The position numbers and the translations under genes are program-made. From NCBI GenBank assembly GCA_964454545.1, contig CAYVTI010000016.1:1-45952 (forward strand): a DNA stretch of 45,952 nucleotides, in the 5' to 3' direction. Source of the DNA: JABCZZ01 sp964454545 (lineage in GTDB: Bacteria; Pseudomonadota; Alphaproteobacteria; Rickettsiales; JABCZZ01). The notes beneath the pieces were generated by a model that saw only the letters and a program-made list of their open reading frames with translations, did not search any database and was not told where the DNA came from. This document shows positions 32,782 through 40,866 of the stretch, piece by piece (position 1 is the first letter of the stretch; each line of letters opens with the position of its first letter).

Positions 32782-33729
32782 ATGCTCTCACTTGAACAGG
32801 AAATCAATACGCTGCGTAAAGACATGAACGCGGTCATCCTCGCTCACTATTACCAGGAGGATGACATACAGGACATCGCCGATTATGTTGGCGACTCGCT
32901 TGACCTCGCACGCAAGGCGGCCGCCACGGATAAGGATGTCATCGTATTCTGCGGCGTCAAATTCATGGCGGAAGGCGCCAAAATCCTCAACCCGGATAAA
33001 ACTGTCCTGCTGCCCGACATGAAAGCCGGGTGCTCGCTGGAAGACTCCTGCCCGGCGGACGCGTTTGCCCGCTTCAAGCAGAAACACCCGGATCATATCG
33101 TGGTAAGCTATATAAACTGCTCGGCGGAAGTCAAAGCGCTTTCCGATATTATCGTGACGTCCACCAACGCGGAACATATCATACGCCAGATTCCCTCCGA
33201 CCAGAAAATCATCTTCGCGCCCGATCGGTTCCTAGGCAGCTACCTGATGAAGAAGACAGGACGCGACATGGTGCTATGGAACGGCAGCTGCATCGTGCAT
33301 GAACGCTTCTCGGAGAAAGAGCTGGTAAAGCTCAGAACCCGTTACCCGAATGCCTATATTATCGCCCACCCCGAATGCCCGCAGGACATACTGAAATACG
33401 CCCACCATATCGGCTCCACCTCTTCCCTGCTGAAATTCACCGCAGACCATCCGGGCAGCGAGTTTATCGTGCTGACCGAGCCCGGCATCATCCACCAGAT
33501 GCGGGTGAAATCACCCGGCAGCACGTTCCATGAAGCGCCGGGCATCGTTGGCAGCGCGTGCGTTTCCTGCAATACCTGCCCCTTCATGAAAATGAACACC
33601 ATGGAAAAGCTGCTGGCATGCATGAAATCAGGGAATCCTCAGTTAACGCTCGCGCCAGAACTTATGAAGGCCGCCCGTTCACCGCTGGAACGCATGCTGG
33701 AAATGTCTGAGGCTATAAAGAAAAATTAA
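32782..33729 (+). CDS. nadA: Quinolinate synthase
   Basis: An Fe-S enzyme that condenses iminoaspartate with dihydroxyacetone phosphate to quinolinate in de novo NAD synthesis. The 315-residue protein shows 'NAVILAHYYQEDDIQDIADY' near the start. Likely cluster cysteines lie in 'SYINCSAEVKA', 'AHPECPQDI' and 'CVSCNTCPFMKMN'. The length fits the NadA form common in proteobacteria. nadB and nadC are not adjacent. Confidence 0.97.
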   Translation: MLSLEQEINTLRKDMNAVILAHYYQEDDIQDIADYVGDSLDLARKAAATDKDVIVFCGVKFMAEGAKILNPDKTVLLPDMKAGCSLEDSCPADAFARFKQKHPDHIVVSYINCSAEVKALSDIIVTSTNAEHIIRQIPSDQKIIFAPDRFLGSYLMKKTGRDMVLWNGSCIVHERFSEKELVKLRTRYPNAYIIAHPECPQDILKYAHHIGSTSSLLKFTADHPGSEFIVLTEPGIIHQMRVKSPGSTFHEAPGIVGSACVSCNTCPFMKMNTMEKLLACMKSGNPQLTLAPELMKAARSPLERMLEMSEAIKKN

Positions 33730-33800
33730 TTTTATACTTTTCAGTTATAATAATTTATGTCACTTTAACTCTATCAATAAAAAGTCACTGAAGAGGACAT

Positions 33801-34223
33801 ATGAAGAACAGGGTTGCTTTTGCTCTTTTGGTAGGAGTTGCGTGCGTCATGGGCGCGAGCGCTGTGAAGGCGGACTACCAGCCCATAAGCAAAGTTCCGG
33901 TGGAAGAAGCGATGAAGAAACCCAAGGAAACTCCCCTGATGGTTATCCGGTTCAACCAGCCGGACGTTCCTTATGAAATGCCCCTTTACGAAACGATGAC
34001 CAAGGCCTTCCAGGTAAAGCCGTCGGCTAAATTCGACGTGGTCTCCGTCAGCCAGAAATCCGCAGAGCAGTCCATACAGGAGCGCTATGATCAGGCCGCA
34101 GCGCAGAACCTGGACAAGGTTATGACGACCTTCAGTCAGATGGGTATGCCCGCTAACCGCCTGAACGTCTCAAATACCACCGAATCCGTAAAATCCAGCG
34201 AAGTGCGCATATACATACATTAA
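33801..34223 (+). CDS. Small exported protein of unknown function
   Basis: 140 residues with a clear signal peptide ('MKNRVAFALLVGVACVMGAS', cleavage near VKA). The mature part begins 'DYQPISKVPVEEAMKKPKET'. Its last 55 residues ('AAAQNLDKVMTTFSQMGMPA' ... 'SSEVRIYIH') have a helix-strand pattern with a final E-V-R-I-Y-I strand that recalls OmpA-like periplasmic domains. No peptidoglycan-binding Asp/Arg pair is obvious. GAAGAGG is the ribosome site. It lies between nadA and argD on the same strand. Confidence 0.75.
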   Translation: MKNRVAFALLVGVACVMGASAVKADYQPISKVPVEEAMKKPKETPLMVIRFNQPDVPYEMPLYETMTKAFQVKPSAKFDVVSVSQKSAEQSIQERYDQAAAQNLDKVMTTFSQMGMPANRLNVSNTTESVKSSEVRIYIH

Positions 34224-34277
34224 AATTGACAACGCTTTATTATCCATAGATAATACGCGTTTTTTCTGGATAGGAAC

Positions 34278-35450
34278 GTGGCGGAAATTTCTTCCATACT
34301 TCCGGTATATAGCCGGACCGATATTACCATGGTTCGCGGCGAGGGCGTCTATCTTACCGCGGAGGATGGAAAGAAGTATCTTGATTTTGCCTCCGGCATC
34401 GCGGTCAACTCGCTCGGCCACTGCCATCCGCATCTGGTCAACGCATTAGTCCACCAGGCGCACGATCTCTGGCATTGCTCCAACTTATATCGTACCCGTA
34501 GCCTCGAGAAACTCGCGGGCAGGCTGGTGAAGCATACCTTCGCCGATACCGTGTTCATGACCAATTCCGGCGCGGAAGCGGTCGAATGCGGCATAAAAAT
34601 GATCCGCCGGCACCATTTCCACAAAGGCGCTCCCCGCCCCCGCATTATTACCGTATCAGGTTCCTTTCACGGCCGCACGCTGGCATGTATCTCCGCCGGC
34701 CGCAGCCCGAAGGCGATTGAAGGCTATGAGCCTTTGCTGGACGGCTTCGATCAGGTGCCGTTCGGTGATTTGGACGCGGCAAAATCCGCCATAGGCACGC
34801 ATACTGGCGGCATCTTGCTCGAAACCGTGCAGGGCGAAGGCGGCATACGCGTGCAGGACAGGGAATATTTGCGCGGCCTGCGCAAGCTCGCCGATGAGCA
34901 TGGCCTGCTGCTTTTCCTTGACGAAGTGCAATGCGGCATGGGCCGTACTGGCAGGTTGTTCGCCTTCGATCATTACGGCATCACGCCAGACATCTGTTCT
35001 ATCGCCAAGGGCATAGGCGGCGGATTCCCTGTCGGGGCCTGCCTTGCGACGGAGAAAGCAGCCAGCGGCATGACCAAAGGGTCGCACGGCGGCACTTATG
35101 GCGGCAACCCGCTCGCAACTGCGGTCGCCAATGCCGTGCTCGACGTAATCCTTAAGGAAGGCTTTACGGAGCATGTCAGCAATGTCGGCGACCTGCTTAA
35201 GAGCGAGCTGGTAAAAATCGCGCAGGACTTTCCGCATCTGGTGGATGAAGTACGTGGCATAGGACTCATGCTCGGCATGAAAATGAAATCGCAGACACAG
35301 GAAGTAGTTACGCAACTGAGGAATAACGGATTACTTACCGTCGCTTCCTCCAGCGATAACGTTATCCGTTTTCTGCCTCCGCTTATCATCAAGGAAGAAC
35401 ATATAAGAGAAGCGATTAAAATTTTAAGAGGAGTTTTAAGTGGAACATAA
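34278..35450 (+). CDS. argD: Acetylornithine aminotransferase
   Basis: A PLP-dependent transaminase of arginine synthesis that converts N-acetylglutamate semialdehyde to N-acetylornithine. In many bacteria it also serves lysine synthesis. 390 residues from GTG 34278. Landmarks are 'FASGIAVNSLGHCHPHLVNA', 'TNSGAEAVECGIKM', 'LDEVQCGMGRTGRLFAF', and the PLP lysine in 'SIAKGIGGGFPVGAC'. argF follows after 114 bases that contain a possible small coupled ORF. A second, longer ArgD-like gene is at 40.9 kb; pairing with argF makes this one the more likely arginine enzyme. Confidence 0.93.
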   Translation: MAEISSILPVYSRTDITMVRGEGVYLTAEDGKKYLDFASGIAVNSLGHCHPHLVNALVHQAHDLWHCSNLYRTRSLEKLAGRLVKHTFADTVFMTNSGAEAVECGIKMIRRHHFHKGAPRPRIITVSGSFHGRTLACISAGRSPKAIEGYEPLLDGFDQVPFGDLDAAKSAIGTHTGGILLETVQGEGGIRVQDREYLRGLRKLADEHGLLLFLDEVQCGMGRTGRLFAFDHYGITPDICSIAKGIGGGFPVGACLATEKAASGMTKGSHGGTYGGNPLATAVANAVLDVILKEGFTEHVSNVGDLLKSELVKIAQDFPHLVDEVRGIGLMLGMKMKSQTQEVVTQLRNNGLLTVASSSDNVIRFLPPLIIKEEHIREAIKILRGVLSGT

Positions 35451-35565
35451 TGCTCAAAGAAAAGAGCGCGGATACGTGGAGGGAGTTCTATACGACGCTC
35501 CTGCAGGGGAGATTTTACGAAGTAAAACGGGGGCAGCGTGCGCCCCAATAATAAGGACTATATAA
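35440..35565 (+). CDS. Possible 41-residue ORF coupling argD to argF
   Basis: GTG 35440 has a strong ribosome site AAGAGGAG (35426-35433) with 6-base spacing. Its frame overlaps the argD end by 11 bases and stops at TAA 35563-35565, overlapping the argF ATG (TAATG). The product starts MEHNAQRKERGYVEGV and has no known relative that I recognise. A second frame, ATG 35450, overlaps the argD stop and gives a 33-residue product starting MLKEKSADTWREFYTT. At most one of them is likely to be real. The region could instead be only a leader that passes ribosomes to argF. Confidence 0.35.
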   Translation: MEHNAQRKERGYVEGVLYDAPAGEILRSKTGAACAPIIRTI

Positions 35566-36473
35566 TGAAACACTTTCTCGATTTGACCGGCATCAGCGCG
35601 AAGGATCTGCGGCTTATCATGGATACCGCGCACAAATTGAAAAAGGAGCGTAAGGAAGGCAAGGAAAATAAGACGCTCACCGGCAGGAAGCTTGCCATGA
35701 TTTTCGAGAAGAATTCCACGCGCACGCGGGTTTCGTTTGAAGTAGGGATGCAGGAGCTTGGCGGCTACGCTGTCTATCTGAGCGGCAAGGATACGCAGCT
35801 GGGACGCGGGGAAACGATTTCCGATACCGCCAAGGTGCTTTCACGCTATGTGGATGTGATGATGCTGCGCTGCCATAGCCATTCCATGCTGACCGAACTT
35901 GCCCAGCACGCGACCGTCCCGGTAATCAACGGCCTGACGGATCACAGCCACCCGTGCCAGATCATGGCGGACATCATGACCTATGAAGAGCACCGCGGTA
36001 GCATATCCGGGAAGAAAATAGCCTGGATAGGCGACAGCAACAATGTGTGCAATTCCTTCCTGTCGGCTACCGCATTATTCGGTTTTACCCTTTCCATCGC
36101 CAGCCCGAAAGAATTCTCTCCGGAAAATAAAGTCGTCAGCTGGGCGGAAAAAAATGGCGGCAAGGTGGAAATCCATACCAGACCAGAGGACGCGGCCAAG
36201 AATGCCAGCCTGATTGTAACGGACACGTGGGTATCCATGGGAGACCTCGATCCGGAAAAACGCATTGCCTTGCTGAAACCCTACCAGGTGGACAACGCGC
36301 TCATGAGGCTCGCAACCCCCGATGCCCTGTTCATGCATTGCCTGCCTGCTCACCGCGGCGAAGAAGTGACGTCTTCCGTGCTAGACGGCAAACAATCCGT
36401 GGTCTGGGATGAAGCCGAGAACCGCCTGCATGTGCAGAAAGCCATTCTCCTCTGGTGCCTTGGAAAGATCTGA
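35565..36473 (+). CDS. argF: Ornithine carbamoyltransferase
   Basis: The enzyme makes citrulline from ornithine and carbamoyl phosphate. 302 residues from ATG 35565, chosen because TAAGGA at 35552-35557 is well placed; the longer frame from 35538 lacks such a site. The carbamoyl-phosphate motif STRTR is at 51-55. 'HSHPCQIMADIMT' and 'FMHCLPAHRGEEVTSSV' supply the ornithine-binding and catalytic Cys residues. It follows argD, and an unknown membrane-protein gene starts 3 bases after its stop. Confidence 0.97.
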   Translation: MKHFLDLTGISAKDLRLIMDTAHKLKKERKEGKENKTLTGRKLAMIFEKNSTRTRVSFEVGMQELGGYAVYLSGKDTQLGRGETISDTAKVLSRYVDVMMLRCHSHSMLTELAQHATVPVINGLTDHSHPCQIMADIMTYEEHRGSISGKKIAWIGDSNNVCNSFLSATALFGFTLSIASPKEFSPENKVVSWAEKNGGKVEIHTRPEDAAKNASLIVTDTWVSMGDLDPEKRIALLKPYQVDNALMRLATPDALFMHCLPAHRGEEVTSSVLDGKQSVVWDEAENRLHVQKAILLWCLGKI

Positions 36474-36476
36474 ACC

Positions 36477-37265
36477 ATGCTTCAACCGAACAAAAATAAA
36501 CCCGGCACGTTACAGATAGCAACGGGCATTGCTTTCATGGCTCTGATGTTCGCAGGTTTCTTTCATTATCCGGCGCAAGCCCGGCAGACTATCATGTATA
36601 TAATCTATGGAGGCATGGGAATTGGGCTGCTGGGGTTCCTGTTCGTCTTCTGTTCTCTCGCCTGGCGACGCTTTTTTCCGGAGTCTTTTAAGAAAAGCGG
36701 AATAACCATTCAGGACCAGCCTTCTCTCGGACTGGTCGGGAGCGAAGGACAAGGCTCAAGCCTGCGCATTACAAAAACGCAGGAAGGGATTACGGTGACA
36801 TGGTCACCGATGGATTATATATTCATACTGCTGATAACCTTCTTATTTGGTCCGGGCTTAATTACCTGCGCGTCACTGCAATATGATAAAGTCGTCGCGA
36901 AAACGCCGGGATTGGCGCTCTCCATCATGTTTATAGTCTGCGGTGTCAGCCTGGCGGCGTTTATCTCAACCCTGTGGAAACTGCTGCACAACCCTAGACT
37001 GCTGATAAAAGGCAATGGAATTGAATTCTGGCGCGGAAGGCAGCTGGTAAAGACACTATGGAGCCATCAGATAGACAAGCTGTTTACAGAAAATCATACC
37101 TATGTATATCAGGGAGAATCGGGAGCGAATCTCAGCTGCCCTAACTTCATACTGACAGCAGGCATGAAAGATGCTTCCCAGGAAAGACTCTGCATTTCCG
37201 ACAAACAGGCGCAGATAGAACAGCTTAAAAGCGACATCGAAAAACAGATGCTGCTGAATGTTTAA
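36477..37265 (+). CDS. Membrane protein of unknown function downstream of argF
   Basis: 262 residues with four likely transmembrane helices: about 15-32, 39-62, 113-134 and 145-167. A cytoplasmic or periplasmic domain follows, in which 'GNGIEFWRGRQLVKTLWSHQ' resembles the PH-like domain of some small membrane proteins. It starts 3 bases after argF, so it is in the same operon, but no arginine function is suggested by its sequence. In many alphaproteobacteria hslO follows argF; this is not HslO. Confidence 0.75.
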   Translation: MLQPNKNKPGTLQIATGIAFMALMFAGFFHYPAQARQTIMYIIYGGMGIGLLGFLFVFCSLAWRRFFPESFKKSGITIQDQPSLGLVGSEGQGSSLRITKTQEGITVTWSPMDYIFILLITFLFGPGLITCASLQYDKVVAKTPGLALSIMFIVCGVSLAAFISTLWKLLHNPRLLIKGNGIEFWRGRQLVKTLWSHQIDKLFTENHTYVYQGESGANLSCPNFILTAGMKDASQERLCISDKQAQIEQLKSDIEKQMLLNV

Positions 37266-37273
37266 TAACTTAA

Positions 37274-37302
37274 TTGACGCTGTGATACACTCTCTATAAG
37301 AT
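37274..37302 (+). promoter_or_regulatory. Promoter of the DsbA-like gene
   Basis: TTGACG (37274-37279) is followed after 17 bases by TAAGAT (37297-37302); TATAAG two bases earlier is an alternative -10. It is about 33 bases before the ATG and directly after the argF-operon membrane gene. Confidence 0.55.
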
Positions 37303-37334
37303 ACCCGGTAAGCTTTAACAACATAGGATACTGT

Positions 37335-38087
37335 ATGAAATACTCCTTTTCCGCGCTGCTTCTTTCTGCATTCATAGCAGGCATGATATGCTTCAATACT
37401 GCAGATGCCGCTGAAGACAAACCACTAAGCAAAGCAGACGTGGAAGCGATCATCAAACAGGTCATAAATGACAACCCGGAACTGATTATCGGATCGGTAC
37501 AGAATTACCAGAGGAAAAAAGAAGCAGACAACGTGTCGAAAGCCTCAAAAGCCATTGTTGAAAGGCAAGCGGATCTCATCAATGACTCTGGCTCCCCTTC
37601 CGTTGGCAGTCCTAATGCCAACGTGACTATTGTGGAATTCTTTGATTATCACTGCGGTTATTGCAAGCAGTTTCTCCCCACCGTCACCCAGTTGCTGGGC
37701 GAGGACAAAAACCTGCGCCTGGTCTTCAAAGAATTTCCCATCCTGAGCGAAGACTCCGACTTAGCAGCAAAAGCGGCGCTGGCGGTTAACAGCATAGATA
37801 AGACCAAGTATCTCGCGTTCCATACCGCATTGATGAAAATGTCCACGACATTCACGAATGAAAATCTGACCGCCAAAGCAAAGGAAATCGGCATTGGTGA
37901 AACAGATTTCAAAAAGGCGATGGCAAGTCCTGACCTGGACAAACAGCTCACCAAAAACAGGGAACTGGCTTATGCGCTTAACATTCATGGGACCCCCGCG
38001 ATTATCGTTGGCAAAGAACTGGTGCCGGGCGTGATCCCTGTGAATGATCTCAAGGCGAGAATAGCTGCCATACGCGAGGGGAAGTAG
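37335..38087 (+). CDS. DsbA-family periplasmic thiol-disulfide oxidoreductase
   Basis: 250 residues with a signal peptide (about 1-26, ending NTADAA). A helical N-terminal segment ('ADVEAIIKQVINDNPELIIG') resembles that of the Com1/ScsC-like DsbA relatives. The thioredoxin-fold catalytic CxxC is Cys107-Gly-Tyr-Cys110 in 'EFFDYHCGYCKQF', and the cis-Pro is in 'HGTPAIIVG' near residue 222. It should form or isomerise disulfides in exported proteins. CGYC and the N-terminal helix are typical of the alphaproteobacterial group. It has its own promoter. Confidence 0.92.
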   Translation: MKYSFSALLLSAFIAGMICFNTADAAEDKPLSKADVEAIIKQVINDNPELIIGSVQNYQRKKEADNVSKASKAIVERQADLINDSGSPSVGSPNANVTIVEFFDYHCGYCKQFLPTVTQLLGEDKNLRLVFKEFPILSEDSDLAAKAALAVNSIDKTKYLAFHTALMKMSTTFTNENLTAKAKEIGIGETDFKKAMASPDLDKQLTKNRELAYALNIHGTPAIIVGKELVPGVIPVNDLKARIAAIREGK

Positions 38088-38146
38088 ACAACAAACTGAT
38101 TGGCCACGCATTCATTTATCCCCCGCCGCAAGCAACCTGGTATTAA

Positions 38147-38189
38147 GTAGATGTCACCCCACATAAGCGAAGCGCATTGCGGGGTCTAC
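38147..38189. repeat. Palindromic intergenic element downstream of the DsbA-like gene
   Basis: GTAGA (38147-38151) pairs with TCTAC (38185-38189), and CCCCACA (38157-38163) with TGCGGGG (38178-38184, one G-T/A-C position). A 14-base loop lies between them. It begins TGTCACCCC and resembles the element at 16016-16063. A T-rich run (38198-38206) follows, so it may also end dsbA transcription. The rest of the 248-base gap to lolD holds nothing I can support. Confidence 0.6.
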
Positions 38190-38335
38190 TAGAGCATTTT
38201 TGTTTTAGTCGCAGAACAGGACTACTCCGGTGATACAAGCTACTATTTCCTTGCGCCAACCGATGCTGAACTATCGCTGCACTCCATGAAATCGCCGGAC
38301 AACTGGCCAATTTGAGAGTAAGCCAGTAAGGTTGT

Positions 38336-39007
38336 TTATAACCTGCCATCACGCAGGGTGACAATACGATCCATCCGCCGCGCCAGTTCAGGATTATGCG
38401 TGGCGACAACCGCCGACAAGCCGTGTGATTTCGCAAGTTCGACAAATATGTTAAACACGGATTCCGACGTGTGCGGATCGAGGTTGCCAGTTGGTTCATC
38501 GGCAAGAAGCAGTGAAGCATTATTCGCAATGGCTCTTGCAATTGCCACACGTTGCTGCTCACCGCCGGATAACTCTGCCGGGCGGTGCAGAGCGCGGTTC
38601 GCGAGGCCAAGCCGTTCCAGCAATTCCTGTGCGCATGCACTGGCCTTCTCCCGGATAATTCCGGCTATCATCTGCGGGATGACAATATTCTCCAATGCAG
38701 AAAATTCTGGCAACAGGTAATGAAACTGATAGACGAACCCCAGATGCCTGCGTCGCAACTCAGTGCGTTTGTCGTCCCCCGCACCGCTTGCCTGCAGCCC
38801 TTCTATTATCACCTCCCCGCTGCTCGGCGTATCCAGCAATCCGGCAATCTGCAGCAACGTGCTTTTACCTGATCCTGACGCTCCCACTAGCGCAACGATT
38901 TCCCCGCGTTTTACTTGCAGATCAACGCCACACAGCACTTCCAGTTTCTCTCCTCCCTGCAGGAAGGAACGGGTAACCGATTTGAGCTCCAGCACGATAT
39001 TATTCAT
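38336..39007 (-). CDS. lolD: Lipoprotein-releasing ABC transporter ATPase LolD
   Basis: The ATPase drives release of outer-membrane lipoproteins from the inner membrane to LolA. 223 residues from ATG 39007 ('MNNIVLELKSVTRSFLQGGE'); the frame is open further up, but that part overlaps the permease gene. Walker A GASGSGKS is at 42-49, the signature is 'LSGGEQQRVAIARAI', and Walker B is 'LLLADEPTGNLD'. Its start overlaps the permease stop by 8 bases, so the two are coupled. Confidence 0.95.
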   Translation of the reverse strand: MNNIVLELKSVTRSFLQGGEKLEVLCGVDLQVKRGEIVALVGASGSGKSTLLQIAGLLDTPSSGEVIIEGLQASGAGDDKRTELRRRHLGFVYQFHYLLPEFSALENIVIPQMIAGIIREKASACAQELLERLGLANRALHRPAELSGGEQQRVAIARAIANNASLLLADEPTGNLDPHTSESVFNIFVELAKSHGLSAVVATHNPELARRMDRIVTLRDGRL

Positions 39008-40259
39008 ACCGGAGCGCCTCCACCGGATCGAGACCCGCCGCGCGCCTGGCCGGATAGATAGTGGCAAGGAACGACAGGGAAAGTGACATAAGGATAACCA
39101 TGATAACCTGCGCAGGGACGATTTCCGCAGGCAACGTGGAAAGGAAATAAAGCTGTTCAGCAAGAATTCTTCCGCCCGTCGCCTTCTCAATAAATACACG
39201 GATATTATCCACATTCACCGCCAGAATAAGTCCCGCCACTACACCGATGAATGTACCCGCAATGCCGATCATCGAGCCGCAGGCAAAAAATATCCGCGTT
39301 ATCGAAGCGCGGGTTGCGCCCATGGTGCGCAGTATCGCAATATCACGCCCCTTGTCCTTCACCAGCATGATGAGGCTGGATATGATGTTAAAAGCGGCGA
39401 CCAGTATAATCAGGGTAAGGATGATGAACATGACATTGCGCTGTATGGTGAGCGCCTCAAACACGGATTTATTGCTCTCCTGCCAGTCGTAGACGCGGAA
39501 GCCCTCGCCGAGCTTCTGCCTGATATCGGCCGCAACAGTGGCAGCATTATTAGGATTGGCGACATTTACCTCAATCGCGGATATGCGGTCATGCCCACCG
39601 TCATTCAGCTTGAAATAAACCTGCGCTTCCTTGAAAGGCATGATAATCGTCCCTGAATCATAGGCGTTCATGCCAAGCGTGAATGTCGCTGCGATAGGAT
39701 ACGCCTTAAGTCGGGGCACAAGTCCCGCTATGGTCTGCCTGCCTTCGGGAGAAATCAGCGTGACCGGATCACCAATCTGCACGCCCAGATTCTCGGCAAA
39801 GCGTTCCCCTATGATGATACCATCGCCGGATTTAAATCCATCGAGGCTGCCGGAAACTATTTTCTTCACTATATCCTGTTTCTTTATCAGATCGTCATAG
39901 CGCAATGCCAGCACTTGCGCCCCGTAAGCGCGATGATTAGCGGTTGCCATGACCTGTCCCTCTACTGTGGCCATCGCATCTGTCACCCCCGGAACAGAGT
40001 TCAACCAATTGATAATGCTGTCATAATTATCAATGACGCCGCTGTTCGAATAGGCATTGATGTGTCCGCTCCAGCCGATAAAATGCTTGAGCATTTCCGT
40101 TTTCACGCCGTTCATTACGGAAGTAATGACAATCAGCGCGGCAACGCCCAGCGCAATCCCTGAAAGCGAGAACGCGGTTATCAGGGAAACGAACCCTTCC
40201 TTCCGGCGCGCTCTCAGATACCGCCACGCCATCATTCTTTCAAATGCGGAAAAACACAT
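39000..40259 (-). CDS. Lipoprotein-releasing ABC transporter permease LolC/LolE
   Basis: A 419-residue inner-membrane permease of the Lol system. The N-terminus ('MMAWRYLRARRKEGFVSLIT') leads into a first transmembrane helix (about 25-47). A large periplasmic domain follows, and three C-terminal helices form the FtsX-like domain ('DIAILRTMGATRASITRIFF'). The protein ends 'YPARRAAGLDPVEALRYE', the typical FtsX-family tail. A single permease gene beside lolD is usual in alphaproteobacteria, where one protein replaces LolC and LolE. Confidence 0.94.
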   Translation of the reverse strand: MCFSAFERMMAWRYLRARRKEGFVSLITAFSLSGIALGVAALIVITSVMNGVKTEMLKHFIGWSGHINAYSNSGVIDNYDSIINWLNSVPGVTDAMATVEGQVMATANHRAYGAQVLALRYDDLIKKQDIVKKIVSGSLDGFKSGDGIIIGERFAENLGVQIGDPVTLISPEGRQTIAGLVPRLKAYPIAATFTLGMNAYDSGTIIMPFKEAQVYFKLNDGGHDRISAIEVNVANPNNAATVAADIRQKLGEGFRVYDWQESNKSVFEALTIQRNVMFIILTLIILVAAFNIISSLIMLVKDKGRDIAILRTMGATRASITRIFFACGSMIGIAGTFIGVVAGLILAVNVDNIRVFIEKATGGRILAEQLYFLSTLPAEIVPAQVIMVILMSLSLSFLATIYPARRAAGLDPVEALRYE

Positions 40260-40270
40260 AGTTGTCTACC

Positions 40271-40308
40271 AAAATAAAAAAGCAGCCTGCGAACTCCACA
40301 GGCTGCTT
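40271..40308 (-). terminator. Rho-independent terminator of the His-rich gene
   Basis: A perfect 10-base-pair stem AAGCAGCCTG (40280-40289) / CAGGCTGCTT (40299-40308) with a 9-base loop. On the minus strand it is followed by a T-tract (complement of 40271-40279). It lies between the His-rich gene and the lol permease. Confidence 0.88.
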
Positions 40309-40329
40309 CTCAAACTCTTAACTCAGGGA

Positions 40330-40689
40330 TTACTTACCGGAGTTATCTTCGGTCTTTGCCTTCTGAGCGTCAGCCTTCTTGTGATGATCCTTATTCATCT
40401 TATGCGCATGCTTTTCAGACTTCTTGCCTTCTTCCTGATGATGCTTTCCATGATGGTGCTTTTTGCCTTCATGCATGCCTTTTTCTTTCTTATGCGGGCA
40501 AGGACGACCGGCTTCCTGATGATAAATCACAAATTCAGAAGCATTGTTGGTCAACGCCCTGTTTTTGGTGGCTACCGTCAGGATATGGTCAAAATCATTC
40601 ATTTCACGTACCACCGGAGTGTCCGCAAGTACGGTAGTAGAATAGGAAAGCGCAACCAAAGCGGCAACGCCAGCAAGTATTTTTTTCAT
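40330..40689 (-). CDS. Small exported His/Lys-rich protein
   Basis: 119 residues from ATG 40689, preceded by AAGGGG; the longer frame to 40782 is not needed. A signal peptide covers about 1-22 ('MKKILAGVAALVALSYSTTV', cleavage near LADT). The mature N-terminal half is ordinary. From about residue 62 it becomes very rich in His and Lys (11 His within about 45 residues, e.g. KKHHHGKHHQ), with one Cys ('RPCPH'). Such tails bind Ni, Zn, Cu or Co. A periplasmic metal store or chaperone is inference. It has a strong terminator and is divergent from the second argD-like gene. Confidence 0.75.
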   Translation of the reverse strand: MKKILAGVAALVALSYSTTVLADTPVVREMNDFDHILTVATKNRALTNNASEFVIYHQEAGRPCPHKKEKGMHEGKKHHHGKHHQEEGKKSEKHAHKMNKDHHKKADAQKAKTEDNSGK

Positions 40690-40866
40690 TTTTAGCCCCT
40701 TTTTAATAAAAAACAAGTTAAGAACGGATTCTACATAGCGGTTAATATATCGACGGCAAAGAGATGTAAAGCCCCATTTCATATTTGTACTGGATAAATT
40801 AGTATTATATATTTAACTTGTTGCAAAATAGCTTACCATCACAATTAAAAGGAAAAAAAGGCCAAA

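Noticed and set aside
38143..38640. Minus-strand frame of 165 codons overlapping lolD
   Set aside because: It covers the lolD 3' end in another frame; composition is not protein-like and lolD motifs are intact.
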